From positions 1 to 35,136 of the forward strand of contig JACRJB010000042.1 in NCBI GenBank assembly GCA_016215605.1: a DNA stretch of 35,136 bases. The letters run 5' to 3'. Made by a program: the position numbers and the translations under genes. How positions within the stretch are numbered: the first letter of the stretch is position 1; each line of letters starts with the position of its first letter. The notes under the pieces were generated by a model. The model did no database searches, was not told the origin of the DNA, and saw nothing but the letters and a program-made list of their open reading frames with translations. The DNA comes from Rhodopseudomonas palustris. GTDB taxonomy: Bacteria; Pseudomonadota; Alphaproteobacteria; Rhizobiales; Xanthobacteraceae. Shown here in pieces: positions 8,864 to 18,439 of this stretch.

Positions 8864-9283
8864 ATGTTCACCAACCGCCGCGACGTGCAGATCCAGTGGG
8901 GCGATTGCGACCCGGCGAACATCGTTTACTACCCGCGCTATTTCGCGATGTTCGACGACTCGACCTCGGTGCTGTTCGAAGCCGCCGGCTGCTCGAAGCA
9001 GGATCTCGTGCGCGTCTACGGGCTGGTCGGAATTCCGATGGTCGACACCCGCGCCAAGTTCTACATCCCCTCGACCTACGGCGACTGGATCACGATCGAG
9101 AGCCGGATCGAGAAATTCAACCGCTCGAGCTTCGAGGTGGTGCACAACGTCCGCAAGGGCGAGGCGCTGGCGATCGAGGCGTTCGAGACACGGGTGCTGG
9201 TCGGCCGCGACCCCAATGATCCGGGCAAGCTGAAATCGGCGGCGGTGCCGTCGAGCATCATCGAGAAGTTCATGCGGGGCTGA
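8864..9283 (+). CDS. 4-Hydroxybenzoyl-CoA thioesterase-like protein (hotdog fold)
   Basis: Hydrolyses an aryl-CoA, most likely 4-hydroxybenzoyl-CoA to 4-hydroxybenzoate. From ATG 8864 it has 139 residues, matching the 141-residue Pseudomonas CBS3 enzyme. The family signature WGDCDPANIVYYPRYF is at residues 12-27, with Asp16 in the place of catalytic Asp17. The frame is open upstream to a TTG at 8843, with GTG codons at 8852 and 8861, but ATG 8864 gives the family N terminus; no strong ribosome-binding site decides between them. In this cluster it would connect CoA-bound aromatic intermediates to the free 4-hydroxybenzoate used by PobA. The true substrate could be another aryl-CoA. Confidence 0.88.
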   Translation: MFTNRRDVQIQWGDCDPANIVYYPRYFAMFDDSTSVLFEAAGCSKQDLVRVYGLVGIPMVDTRAKFYIPSTYGDWITIESRIEKFNRSSFEVVHNVRKGEALAIEAFETRVLVGRDPNDPGKLKSAAVPSSIIEKFMRG

Positions 9284-9363
9284 CTTGCCGCCCGGTATGC
9301 CGTAAAGAAGACGCCACAAGATCAGGCCGAAGGGCCAGCTACAACAAGAGGGAGGAGGAGCAC

Positions 9364-10521
9364 ATGACCAAGTTCAAGCTTTCCGTCGCTGCGTTCGCCG
9401 TCGCGATCGCATTGCCGGCGATGTCCGGCGCGGCACTCGCCGAAACCAACGAAATCACGGTGGGAATCAGCGTCACCACCACCGGCCCGGCGGCCGCGCT
9501 CGGCATTCCGGAGCGCAACGCGCTGGAATTCGTCGCCAAGGAAATCGGCGGCCATCCGATCAAGGTGATCGTGCTCGACGATGGCGGCGACCCGACCGCG
9601 GCCACCACCAATGCGCGGCGTTTCGTCACGGAGTCGAAGGCCGACGTGATCATGGGCTCGTCGGTGACGCCGCCGAGCGTGGCGATCTCCAACGTCGCCA
9701 ACGAGGCGCAGGTGCCGCATTTCGCACTGTCGCCGCTGCCGATCACGCCGGAGCGCGCCAAGTGGTCGGTGGTGATGCCGCAGCCGGTGCCGATCATGGG
9801 CAAGGTGCTGTACGAGCACATGAAGAAGAACAACATCAAGACCGTCGGCTACATCGGCTACTCCGACAGCTACGGCGACCTGTGGTTCAACGATCTCAAG
9901 AAGCAGGGCGAGGCGATGGGCCTCAAGATCGTCGCCGAGGAACGCTTCGCGCGTCCCGACACGTCGGTCGCGGGGCAGGTGCTGAAGCTGGTCGCCGCCA
10001 ATCCCGATGCGATCCTGGTCGGTGCCTCGGGCACCGCCGCGGCGCTGCCGCAGACGAGCTTGCGCGAGCGCGGCTATGCCGGGCTGATCTATCAGACCCA
10101 CGGCGCCGCCTCGATGGACTTCATCCGCATCGCCGGCAAGTCGGCCGAGGGCGTGCTGATGGCGTCGGGTCCGGTGATGGATCCGGAAGGCCAGGACGAC
10201 AGCGCGCTGACCAAGAAGCCCGGCCTCGCGCTCAACACCGCCTACGAGGGCAAGTACGGTCCGAACAGCCGCAGCCAGTTCGCCGGCCATTCCTACGACG
10301 CCTTCAAGGTGCTGGAGCGCGTCGTTCCGGTGGCGCTGAAGACCGCCAAGCCCGGCACGCAGGAATTCCGCGAGGCGATCCGCAAGGCGCTGCTGAGCGA
10401 GAAGGACATCGCCGCCAGCCAGGGCGTCTACAGCTTCACCGAGACCGACCGCTACGGCCTCGACGACCGCTCGCGCATCCTGCTGACGGTCAAGGGCGGC
10501 AAGTACGTCACCGTCAAGTAA
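9364..10521 (+). CDS. couP: ABC transporter solute-binding protein for hydroxycinnamates (Leu/Ile/Val-binding fold)
   Basis: Periplasmic binding protein of a HAAT-type (branched-chain amino acid-like) ABC importer. It has 385 residues with a signal peptide ending about residue 26 (ALA/ET) and a Peripla_BP_6 fold; GYIGYSDSYGDLWFNDLKKQ is the typical hinge and second-domain entry. A strong AGGAGGAG site precedes the ATG. The matching permeases and ATPases are encoded convergently at 11640-15171, separated by a diguanylate cyclase gene. In R. palustris the protein at this position, CouP, binds p-coumarate; the ligand here is assigned by context. A hairpin terminator candidate follows. Confidence 0.9.
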   Translation: MTKFKLSVAAFAVAIALPAMSGAALAETNEITVGISVTTTGPAAALGIPERNALEFVAKEIGGHPIKVIVLDDGGDPTAATTNARRFVTESKADVIMGSSVTPPSVAISNVANEAQVPHFALSPLPITPERAKWSVVMPQPVPIMGKVLYEHMKKNNIKTVGYIGYSDSYGDLWFNDLKKQGEAMGLKIVAEERFARPDTSVAGQVLKLVAANPDAILVGASGTAAALPQTSLRERGYAGLIYQTHGAASMDFIRIAGKSAEGVLMASGPVMDPEGQDDSALTKKPGLALNTAYEGKYGPNSRSQFAGHSYDAFKVLERVVPVALKTAKPGTQEFREAIRKALLSEKDIAASQGVYSFTETDRYGLDDRSRILLTVKGGKYVTVK

Positions 10522-10560
10522 GCGCCCCGGCGGCGACGCCGCCGACTGCACACCGATCGA

Positions 10561-10590
10561 GCCGGCCTCTTCGCGGAGGCCGGCTTCTTC
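10561..10590 (+). terminator. Rho-independent terminator candidate after couP
   Basis: GCCGGCCTC (10561-10569) and GAGGCCGGC (10576-10584) form a perfect 9-bp stem with a six-base loop, followed by TTCTTC. The U-tract is poor, so efficiency is uncertain. It separates couP from the GGDEF gene. The remainder of the 305-base gap shows no gene. Confidence 0.65.
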
Positions 10591-10708
10591 GTGCGCATTT
10601 GCGCCGTGCGATGGCGCGCGGCGTCACCGCCGCTCCGCGTTTATGTTAGCGATGCGTTAAGCCTGAGCGATCGAATTGCCGGGATTTAATGTGTCCGCGA
10701 AAAGCCGT

Positions 10709-10724
10709 CTGGTAAGAATACCAG
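10709..10724. promoter_or_regulatory. Short palindrome upstream of the GGDEF gene
   Basis: CTGGTA-AGAA-TACCAG is a perfect 6-4-6 inverted repeat about 100 bases before the GGDEF start. It could be an operator or a leader hairpin; no known regulator is recognised from it. Confidence 0.3.
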
Positions 10725-10826
10725 GCACGTCGCGTGCACGCAGGACACCGCGTTCGATTTGGTGGGTGAGGGCCAGGATCCCAGCGGAGTTTCGGGGTCT
10801 GTCGTGTCCCCGTTGACGGTGAAGAC

Positions 10827-11612
10827 ATGCCGAAGCAGATCGTCACGCATCGCGATGCGATCATCTATACGGCCGGGCGGATCGCGCTCGCGGGCGGCCT
10901 GACCGCGGTCGTGACGTTCCTGTTCCTCGTCTCCGATCTCGGCGCCGATGCGACCGCGCTGGTGCCGGTCGGCCAGGTGACGCATGCCTCGATGGCGATC
11001 GCGGTCGGCGTCTCGACCCTGCTGTCGGGCGCCTTGAGCTATCGCTCGGCGCGGCTGCTGCGGCAGTTGACGCTGACGCGCGCCGAACTGGCGCGGATGT
11101 CGCGCACCGATCCGCTCACCGGGCTGCTCAACCGGCGCGGCTTCGACGACGCCGCGGCGCCGATGCTGGCGGACGCCATCGCGGCGGGCCGGCGGGTGGT
11201 GGCGCTGATGTGCGACATCGACCGCTTCAAGGCGATCAACGACCACTACGGGCACGCCACCGGCGATCGCGTGCTGGCGCGGATCGGCGGCATCCTGCGC
11301 GACTTCGCCGCCGCCAACGATCTGCTGATCGCTCGCCACGGCGGCGAGGAATTCGCCGGCCTGATGATCGGCGTCAGCGACGACGACGCGATCCGCTGCG
11401 CGCAGGCGCTGTGCCGGCTGTGCTCGGCCCAGGTCGCCGGCAACGACGTCGCGGCGCCGGTGACGATGAGCTTCGGCCTCGCCGCGCATGCGCCGGGCGG
11501 CGATCTTGCGTCGCTGATGCGGCGGGCGGATCAGGCGCTGTATCGGGCCAAGGATCTCGGCCGCAATTGCGTCGTGCAGATCGACGAGATGGAAGCGGTC
11601 GCGCTCTGCTGA
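10827..11612 (+). CDS. Membrane-bound diguanylate cyclase (GGDEF)
   Basis: Makes cyclic di-GMP from two GTP. The 261-residue protein has two hydrophobic segments (about 11-35 and 55-72) with a short loop between, then a GGDEF domain starting at RTDPLTGLLNRRGF (93-106). The active-site motif is GGEEF at 172-176. The usual inhibitory RxxD site five residues before it is absent (Ala163 and Leu166 occupy the key places), so product inhibition through that site is not expected. There is no recognisable ligand-binding sensor domain. The gene lies between couP and the convergent cou permease operon, meeting the latter with only 27 bases between stops. Whether it responds to aromatic substrate is unknown. 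Confidence 0.93.
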   Translation: MPKQIVTHRDAIIYTAGRIALAGGLTAVVTFLFLVSDLGADATALVPVGQVTHASMAIAVGVSTLLSGALSYRSARLLRQLTLTRAELARMSRTDPLTGLLNRRGFDDAAAPMLADAIAAGRRVVALMCDIDRFKAINDHYGHATGDRVLARIGGILRDFAAANDLLIARHGGEEFAGLMIGVSDDDAIRCAQALCRLCSAQVAGNDVAAPVTMSFGLAAHAPGGDLASLMRRADQALYRAKDLGRNCVVQIDEMEAVALC

Positions 11613-11639
11613 GCCGCCGGCGCCGTCGCGCCGCCACGA

Positions 11640-12355
<716 letters not shown>

Positions 12356-12359
<4 letters not shown>

Positions 12360-14125
12360 GCCAGCGCTCCGAGATAGGCCTTGATCACTTCGGGATTGGT
12401 CTTGATCGCGTCGGGCGTGCCCTCGGCGATCCGCGTGCCGAAATCCAGCACCACGATGCGGTCGGCGAGATCCATCACGAAGCCCATGTCGTGCTCGACC
12501 AGCAGCACCGACATGCCGCCGTCGCGCAATTGCCGCAGCAGCGCGGCGAGGCGCTGCTTCTCCATGTGGCGCAGGCCGGCGGCCGGCTCGTCGAGCAGCA
12601 GCAGCATCGGATCGGCGCACAGCGCGCGCGCGATCTCGACGATGCGCTGCTGGCCGAGCGACAGGCTGCCTGCGAGCTGATCGATCTCGCCGGACAGGCC
12701 GACGCGCTCGATCTGCCGCGTCGCCTCGGCGAGCAGCTTCTTCTCGTCGGCGCGGTCGAGCCGCAGCATGCTGGTCAGCGGCCCGGCATGGCCGCGCAGA
12801 TGCGCGCCGATCGCGACGTTCTCCAGCACGGTCATGTCGGGCACCAGCTTGACGTGCTGGAAGGTGCGGGCGATGCCGAGCTGCACCACGTCCTGCGGCG
12901 GGGCGTTGTCGATCGGCTTGCCGTGGAGTTCGATCCGGCCGCCGGTGGTGGTGAGGATGCCGGTGATCAGGTTGAAGGTGGTCGATTTGCCGGCGCCGTT
13001 CGGCCCGATCAGCGCGACGATCTCCTTCGCGTCGACCTCGAACGAGACGTCGTGGACCGCGATCACGCCGCCGCACTGTTTTCGCGCGCGTTCGACCTTC
13101 AGCAGCGGGCCTTTCCCGGCCGCGGTGCGTGGGCGCGGCGCCAGCGCGGCGCCGGGATCGACGCGCGGGCGCCGGATCTTGATCGGGATCAGACTGCTGA
13201 GCCACGGCCAGACGCCGCCCGGCGCCAGCTGCAGCAGGATCACCAGCAGGATGCCGAACACGATGATCTCGAGCTGGCCCTGGCCGCCGAACAGCAGCGG
13301 CAGATAGCTCTGCAGCACTTCCTTGAGGATGATCACGATCGCGGCGCCGAGCACGCCGCCCCAGACATAGCCGGCGCCGCCGACCACGGCGATGAACAGA
13401 TATTCGATGCCGGCCTGCGGACCGAACGGCGTCGGATTGACGTTGCGCTGGAAGTGCGCGTAGAGCCAGCCCGACAGGCCGGCGAGCACCGCCGCGTAGA
13501 TGAACACCAGGAGCTTCGCCCGCGCGGTCTGCACGCCGAACGCTTCGGCCGCGATGTGGCCGCGGCGCAGCGCGCGGATGGCGCGGCCGGTACGGCTGTC
13601 GAGCAGGTTCATCGTCAGCAGCGCGCTGATCAGCACCATGCCCCAGATCACGAAATAGATCGTCTCCGGCGCCCACATTTCGAGCGAGCCGATCGACAGC
13701 GGCGGCACCCGCGAGATGCCGTCGTTGCGGCCGAGGAAGTCGAGCTTGCTGAACAAATAGTACAGCGAGATGCCCCAGGCGATGGTGCCGAGCGGCAGGT
13801 AGTGGCCGGAGAGCCGCACCGTCATCAGCCCGAGCAGCACCGCGGCGCCGCCGGCGACCAGCAGCGACAGCGGCAGCGTCAGCCACGGCGAGAGGCCGTA
13901 CACCGTGGTGATGTAGGCGGTGGTGTAGGCGCCGAAGCCGCAGAACGCGGCCTGGCCGAACGAGGTGAGGCCGCCGACGCCGGTCAGCAGCACCAGGCCC
14001 ATCGCCACCAGAGCGGCGAGGCCGATATTGTCGAGCAGCACGATCCAGAACGGCGGCATGCCGGGGATCAGCGGCAGCGCCGCCATCACGACGGCGAACA
14101 CGAGAATGGGCAGCCAACGCGGCAT
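12356..14125 (-). CDS. Fused ABC permease and ATP-binding protein (LivM-LivG)
   Basis: A single 589-residue polypeptide joins the LivM permease (about residues 1-312, many hydrophobic segments, with GLNx-like [13 protein letters not shown] at 55-67) to the LivG ATPase (about 340-589) through a basic, Pro/Ala-rich linker (317-337). In the ATPase part Walker A GPNGAGKS is at 374-381, signature LSLGQQR at 488-494 and Walker B LLLLDEP at 508-514. Such fusions are known in HAAT transporters. The ATG at 14125 lies five bases beyond the livH stop. It would pair with LivH in the membrane and with LivF as second ATPase. No frameshift or break is seen at the junction. Confidence 0.92.
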
Positions 14126-14130
14126 CGCGC

Positions 14131-15171
14131 TCAATCCTTCTCTTCTTCGACCGCGGGGGCGGCGAGCGAGCGCAGCACCAGCACCGGCAGGATCAGCGTG
14201 AAGACGATGACCTCCTTGTAGTTCGAGGCGTAGAACGAGGAGAACGCCTCGACCACGCCGACCACGATCGCCGCGAAGGCGGTGAGCGGATAGCTGACCA
14301 GCCCGCCGATGATCGCGGCGACGAAACCCTTCAGGCCGATCAGGAAGCCGGTGTCGTAATAGAGCGTGGTGATCGGGACGATCAGGATGCCGGAGATCGC
14401 GCCGATCACCGAGGCGAGCAGAAACGCGAGCTGGCCGCTCAGCGAGGTGCGGATGCCGACCAGCCGGGCGCCGAGCCGGTTGACCGCGGTGGCGCGCAGC
14501 GCCTTGCCCATGCGGGTGTAGCCGAAGAACAGCCACAGCCCGGCCATCACCACGATGGTGATGCTGTAGACCGCGATGCTCTGGCCGGTGAAGCGCAGCG
14601 GCCCGAGGGTGACGGCGGCGTCGGACAAGGGCGGTCCGCGCAGGCCCTCGGCGCCGAAGAACACCAGGCCGAAGCCCTGCAGGGCGAGGTGGGTGCCGAC
14701 CGAGGCGATCAGCAGCACCAGCACCGAGGTGTGCGCCAGCGGCTGGAAGGCGATGCGATACAGGAACAGCCCGATCGCGGCGACGATCGCCAGCGACAGC
14801 GCGATGTTGACGGCGACGCCGGGGCGGGTCGCCGGCAGCAGCGTCGCCAGAGCGAGCACGACCGCCGGAAACACCAGATAGATCGCGGCGGCGCGCAGCA
14901 CCTTGGCGGCGCGCAGCGACTTCCGCGTGCTGAACAGTTCGAAGCCGAACGCGACGATGCCCATCACCATCGCGAGGCTGGCGGTGCCCGGCACGCCGCC
15001 GGCGGACAGCGTCGCATAGGTCAGGGCGCCGAACGTGATGAATTCGCCCTGCGGGATCAGGATCACGCGCGTGACGGCGAAGACCAGCACCAGCGCCAGC
15101 CCGAGCAACGCGTAGATCGCACCGTTGGTGATGCCGTCCTGCAGCAGGAACAGCAGTATAGTGGTGTTCAA
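14131..15171 (-). CDS. livH: ABC transporter permease, LivH type
   Basis: Inner-membrane permease of the HAAT importer. From the TTG at 15171 it has 346 residues and begins [23 protein letters not shown] after the initiator, as LivH proteins do. I prefer this start because GAGGGG lies about nine bases before it; a GTG at 15192 would add seven residues but lacks a site. Residues about 60-150 carry an extended hydrophobic region, making the protein longer than the roughly 300-residue norm. It is first in a livH, livM-livG, livF operon transcribed away from couR, with a degenerate CouR-like dyad in the shared promoter region. Confidence 0.9.
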   Translation of the reverse strand: MNTTILLFLLQDGITNGAIYALLGLALVLVFAVTRVILIPQGEFITFGALTYATLSAGGVPGTASLAMVMGIVAFGFELFSTRKSLRAAKVLRAAAIYLVFPAVVLALATLLPATRPGVAVNIALSLAIVAAIGLFLYRIAFQPLAHTSVLVLLIASVGTHLALQGFGLVFFGAEGLRGPPLSDAAVTLGPLRFTGQSIAVYSITIVVMAGLWLFFGYTRMGKALRATAVNRLGARLVGIRTSLSGQLAFLLASVIGAISGILIVPITTLYYDTGFLIGLKGFVAAIIGGLVSYPLTAFAAIVVGVVEAFSSFYASNYKEVIVFTLILPVLVLRSLAAPAVEEEKD

Positions 15172-15249
15172 GCGGACGCCCCCCTCACGCACGAGCGGCG
15201 GTCGCGCCGCCTCTCGCCAGCCGGCAGTTGAATTCTGCGCGGGCTATTT

Positions 15250-15264
15250 GATATAGTTCATAAC
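15250..15264. promoter_or_regulatory. Degenerate CouR-like operator between livH and couR
   Basis: GATATA-GTT-CATAAC matches the perfect sites at 1824 and 5955 in 10 of 12 half-site positions with the same three-base spacer. It sits in the 165-base divergent region, 78 bases before livH and 72 before couR, suited to autoregulation and control of the transporter operon. The lower match suggests weaker binding. Confidence 0.5.
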
Positions 15265-15336
15265 AATTATCGATTATAAGCTCAAGGCCCGTCCGTCGGC
15301 GGGCGCTCCGAAATCGAAACAACCGCGAGCCAGGCG

Positions 15337-15855
15337 ATGACCGCTCCCAAATCCGCCGCCGTCGCCAAGCCGCCCCGCGGCGGCCGCAAGGAGCCCGCCG
15401 CCGAGCCGGCGCCCGAAGCCGGCGACATGATGATGGGCGAGCTCGCCGAGCTGCTCGGCTACGCGCTGAAGCGGGCGCAGCTTCGGGTGTTCGAAGACTT
15501 CCTGCAATGCGTCGCGCCGGTACAGCTCACGCCGGCGCAGTTCTCGGTGCTGCTGCTGCTCGACGTCAATCCCGGCCGCAACCAGACCGAGATCGCCACC
15601 ACGCTCGGCATCCTGCGGCCGAACTTCGTCGCGATGCTGGACGCGCTGGAGAGCCGCGGGCTGTGCCAGCGCACGCGCTCGCCGAGCGATCGCCGCTCGC
15701 ACATCCTGATGCTGACCGACAAGGGCCGCGCCACGCTGGCACGCGCCAAGAAACTGGTGGCGACCCGGCACGAGGCGCGGCTCAGCGAACTGCTCGGCGA
15801 AGACAACCGCATCGCACTGCTGGCGATGCTCGGCAAGATTGCACGCGAGTTCTGA
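15337..15855 (+). CDS. couR: MarR-family transcriptional repressor of p-coumarate genes
   Basis: A 172-residue winged-helix regulator. A Pro/Ala-rich, probably disordered tail (1-29) precedes a MarR core. Helix-turn-helix and recognition helix fall near NQTEIATTLGILRPNFVAMLDALESRGL (about 82-109), and the wing near RTRSPSDRRSHILMLTDKG (112-130) contains the DRR motif typical of MarR. In R. palustris CouR represses couAB and is released by p-coumaroyl-CoA; position and the repeated dyads in this window agree. The ATG at 15337 has GAGCCAGG upstream. It diverges from livH. The following 174 bases hold no gene except a 12-base direct repeat. Confidence 0.9.
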   Translation: MTAPKSAAVAKPPRGGRKEPAAEPAPEAGDMMMGELAELLGYALKRAQLRVFEDFLQCVAPVQLTPAQFSVLLLLDVNPGRNQTEIATTLGILRPNFVAMLDALESRGLCQRTRSPSDRRSHILMLTDKGRATLARAKKLVATRHEARLSELLGEDNRIALLAMLGKIAREF

Positions 15856-15907
15856 GGCCGCTCCCAGATAGCGCGTCCGCACGGAACCGATGATTGCAGC
15901 GCGCCAT

Positions 15908-15952
15908 CGGCGGGTTCCACTTCACGACATGGTAACGCTGCGGCGGGTTCCA
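15908..15952. repeat. 12-base direct repeat upstream of the MHYT gene
   Basis: CGGCGGGTTCCA occurs at 15908-15919 and 15941-15952, start to start 33 bases (about three helical turns). This spacing would place two protein sites on the same DNA face. No binder is recognised. Confidence 0.35.
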
Positions 15953-16029
15953 ACAGCGGCGCAGCAACTCGTTAAGTGATGCGTAGTCCATCACCATTAG
16001 CTCGATTGTCGTTAGTCAACGGATGATCG

Positions 16030-18426
16030 ATGCTCAAAGTCTGGACCTGTCTGCAAACACAACACGACTGGCGATTGGTGCTGGTGGCCGGACTGGTGTG
16101 TTTCCTCACCTGCCTCGCCGCGGTCAATCTGCATCAGCGCGCGCGTGCGGTCGGCACGCGGCCGAGCGTCGGCTGGCTGCTGGCCGCAGGCGCGGTCACC
16201 GGCGGCGGAATCTGGGCGACGCATTTCATCGCGATGCTGGCCTATGTCCCCGGTTTCGACTTCGACTTCGATCTGACGATGACGGTCGCGTCGCTGATCG
16301 TCGCGGCGACGATGACCACGCTCGGCCTCTCCGTCGCGGCCTGCCTGCCGGGGAGCCGCGGCACGGTGATCGGCGGCGGACTGATCGGCGCCGGCATCGG
16401 CTGCATGCACTACATGGGTATGGCGTCGCTGAACTTCGTCATCCTCTGGGATTGGCCGATCGTCGCCGTCTCGCTGCTGTGCGCCCTGGTGGGCTCGATC
16501 GGCGCGGTGGCGCTGGCGCAACGCGGCGAGACGCTGCCGGCACTGACCGGCGCCGCCGGCCTGTTGGCGCTGGCGATCCTGTCGCATCATTTCATCGCCA
16601 TGGGCGCCATGGACGCGCTGCCTCCGGTGACGGCGGACCACGCCGCGGACCGGATCGAGCCGCTCGCGCTGTGCCTGGCGATCGCCGCCGCGACCGGCGC
16701 GATCATCGTCGCCAGCCTGTTCGTCGCCCTGATCGACCGCAGCACGCATCGGCGGATCACCGAGCGCAATCTGCAGCTCGACGTCGCGCTCAACAACATG
16801 GGGCGGGGCCTGTGCATGTTCGACGCGAGCGGCCGCGTGCAGCTGTGCAATTCGGAATATCTCGACATGTACCATCTGCGCGGCCACGATCTTCAGGCCG
16901 GCGTGGACTACAGGCATCTGTTGCAACTGAAGGCGCAGGTCGGAACCAGCCCGATCGATGCGGGGACGCATTGCGCCCGCCTGGCCGAGGCGATCGCCGA
17001 GCGCCGTCCGATGGAATGGATGACCTCGCTGGCCGACGGTCGGCAGATCCACGTCTCGTACCGGCCGGTCGCGCACGGCGGCTGGGTGATCACCCACGAG
17101 GACTACACCGAGCGGATGCAGAACCGCTCCCGGATCGAGTTTCTGGCGCATCACGACGGGCTGACGCAGCTGCCGAACCGGAGCGCGTTCGACAAGCAGT
17201 TCGACGAGGCGATCATCCGCGCCAACAAGGCGCGGTCGAACTTCGCCACGATCTGCATCGACCTGGACCGCTTCAAGGAGATCAACGACGTCTACGGCCA
17301 CGGCGTCGGCGATGCCTTCCTGTGCGAAGTGGCGCGGCGGCTGAGCGCGGCCTCCGAAGACGCGTTCGTCGCCCGGATCGGCGGCGACGAGTTCGTCATC
17401 ATCGCGGAGGGAAGCGAGCAGCCGGCGGCGGCGGCGGAGCTGTGCGAGCGCATCCTGCGCGCGTTCGACGCCGAATTCCTGCTGAAGGGCTGCGCCATCA
17501 AGGGCAACTGCTCGATCGGCGTCGCGATCTATCCCGACAACGGCCGGGCCGCCGAGGAACTGCTCGCCAATGCCGACGCCGCCTTGTACCGCGTCAAGGC
17601 CGATCAGCGCGGCTCGTACCGGTTCTTCGAGACGGCGCTGGACGCCAGCCTTCGCGAAAAGCGGATGCTGCAGATGGAACTGGCCGAGGCGGTCGAGGCG
17701 GGGCAGTTCGAACCGCACTACCAGCCGCAGGTCAACGCCGCGGGCGAGGTCGTCGGCTTCGAAGTGCTGGGGCGCTGGCGGCATCCGGAGCGCGGACTGG
17801 TCGCGCCTGCGCTGTTCATCGGGCTGGCGGAAGAGACCGGACTGATCGGCGGCATCGACGAACAGATCCTGCGCGCGGCGTGCCGCGAAGCGGCGTCGTG
17901 GGAAAAGCCGCTGCCGATCGCCGTCAATCTGTCGCCGATCGATTTTCGCCGCGGCGACGTGCCGTCGATGATCCTGTCGATCCTGTTCGAGACCGGGCTC
18001 AGCCCCGGCCGCCTGCACATCGAGATCACCGAGGGGGTGCTGATGCAGGACGACGGCCGCGTCATGAGTCAGCTGCGCCGCATCAAGAGCCTCGGCGCGC
18101 ATCTGGCGCTCGACGATTTCGGCACCGGCTACTCGTCGTTGTCCTACCTGCAGGCGTTTCCGTTCGACAAGCTCAAGATCGACAGGGCGTTCGTGGCGCA
18201 GCTCGACAGCAACCCGCAGTCGCGCGCGATCGTGAGGGCGATCATCGGGCTCGGGCACACGCTCGGCCTGTCGGTGATCGCCGAGGGGGTCGAGACCGAC
18301 GATCAACTCGATGTTCTGACCGGGCTCGGCTGCGACGAATTCCAGGGCTATCTGACCGGCCGGCCGCAGCCGTTCAGACTGTATCGTCACCTGACCCGCT
18401 CGGCGCCGGCCTCGATCGCGGTCTGA
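16030..18426 (+). CDS. MHYT-PAS-GGDEF-EAL cyclic di-GMP signalling protein
   Basis: A 798-residue membrane protein with both synthesis and hydrolysis domains for cyclic di-GMP. The N-terminal MHYT sensor (about 13-235) shows three motif repeats: THFIAML (64-70), MHYMGM (126-131) and HHFIAMGAM (186-194), thought in this family to bind copper or a small gas. A PAS-like domain follows (about 250-360), then GGDEF with an intact GGDEF motif at 451-455 but no RxxD inhibitory site (Ser442, Ala445). The EAL domain has EVL in place of EAL (578-580) but keeps AVNLSP, the ITE glutamate, DDFGTGYSS, KIDR, EGVE and FQGY, so phosphodiesterase activity is expected. The start ATG has a weak site. It ends 13 bases before the convergent antiporter gene. 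Confidence 0.95.
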   Translation: MLKVWTCLQTQHDWRLVLVAGLVCFLTCLAAVNLHQRARAVGTRPSVGWLLAAGAVTGGGIWATHFIAMLAYVPGFDFDFDLTMTVASLIVAATMTTLGLSVAACLPGSRGTVIGGGLIGAGIGCMHYMGMASLNFVILWDWPIVAVSLLCALVGSIGAVALAQRGETLPALTGAAGLLALAILSHHFIAMGAMDALPPVTADHAADRIEPLALCLAIAAATGAIIVASLFVALIDRSTHRRITERNLQLDVALNNMGRGLCMFDASGRVQLCNSEYLDMYHLRGHDLQAGVDYRHLLQLKAQVGTSPIDAGTHCARLAEAIAERRPMEWMTSLADGRQIHVSYRPVAHGGWVITHEDYTERMQNRSRIEFLAHHDGLTQLPNRSAFDKQFDEAIIRANKARSNFATICIDLDRFKEINDVYGHGVGDAFLCEVARRLSAASEDAFVARIGGDEFVIIAEGSEQPAAAAELCERILRAFDAEFLLKGCAIKGNCSIGVAIYPDNGRAAEELLANADAALYRVKADQRGSYRFFETALDASLREKRMLQMELAEAVEAGQFEPHYQPQVNAAGEVVGFEVLGRWRHPERGLVAPALFIGLAEETGLIGGIDEQILRAACREAASWEKPLPIAVNLSPIDFRRGDVPSMILSILFETGLSPGRLHIEITEGVLMQDDGRVMSQLRRIKSLGAHLALDDFGTGYSSLSYLQAFPFDKLKIDRAFVAQLDSNPQSRAIVRAIIGLGHTLGLSVIAEGVETDDQLDVLTGLGCDEFQGYLTGRPQPFRLYRHLTRSAPASIAV

Positions 18427-18439
18427 GCGCGGCTGCCCG

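Noticed and set aside
12360-14117. N-terminal extension of LivF to a very long frame
   Set aside because: The extra translation is Arg-rich nonsense; the ATGA overlap at 12356-12359 marks the real start.
12491-14221. Plus-strand open frame of 576 codons opposite the livM-livG fusion
   Set aside because: Low-complexity Arg/Gln/Ala-rich translation with no family features; the minus strand encodes an intact ABC permease-ATPase.
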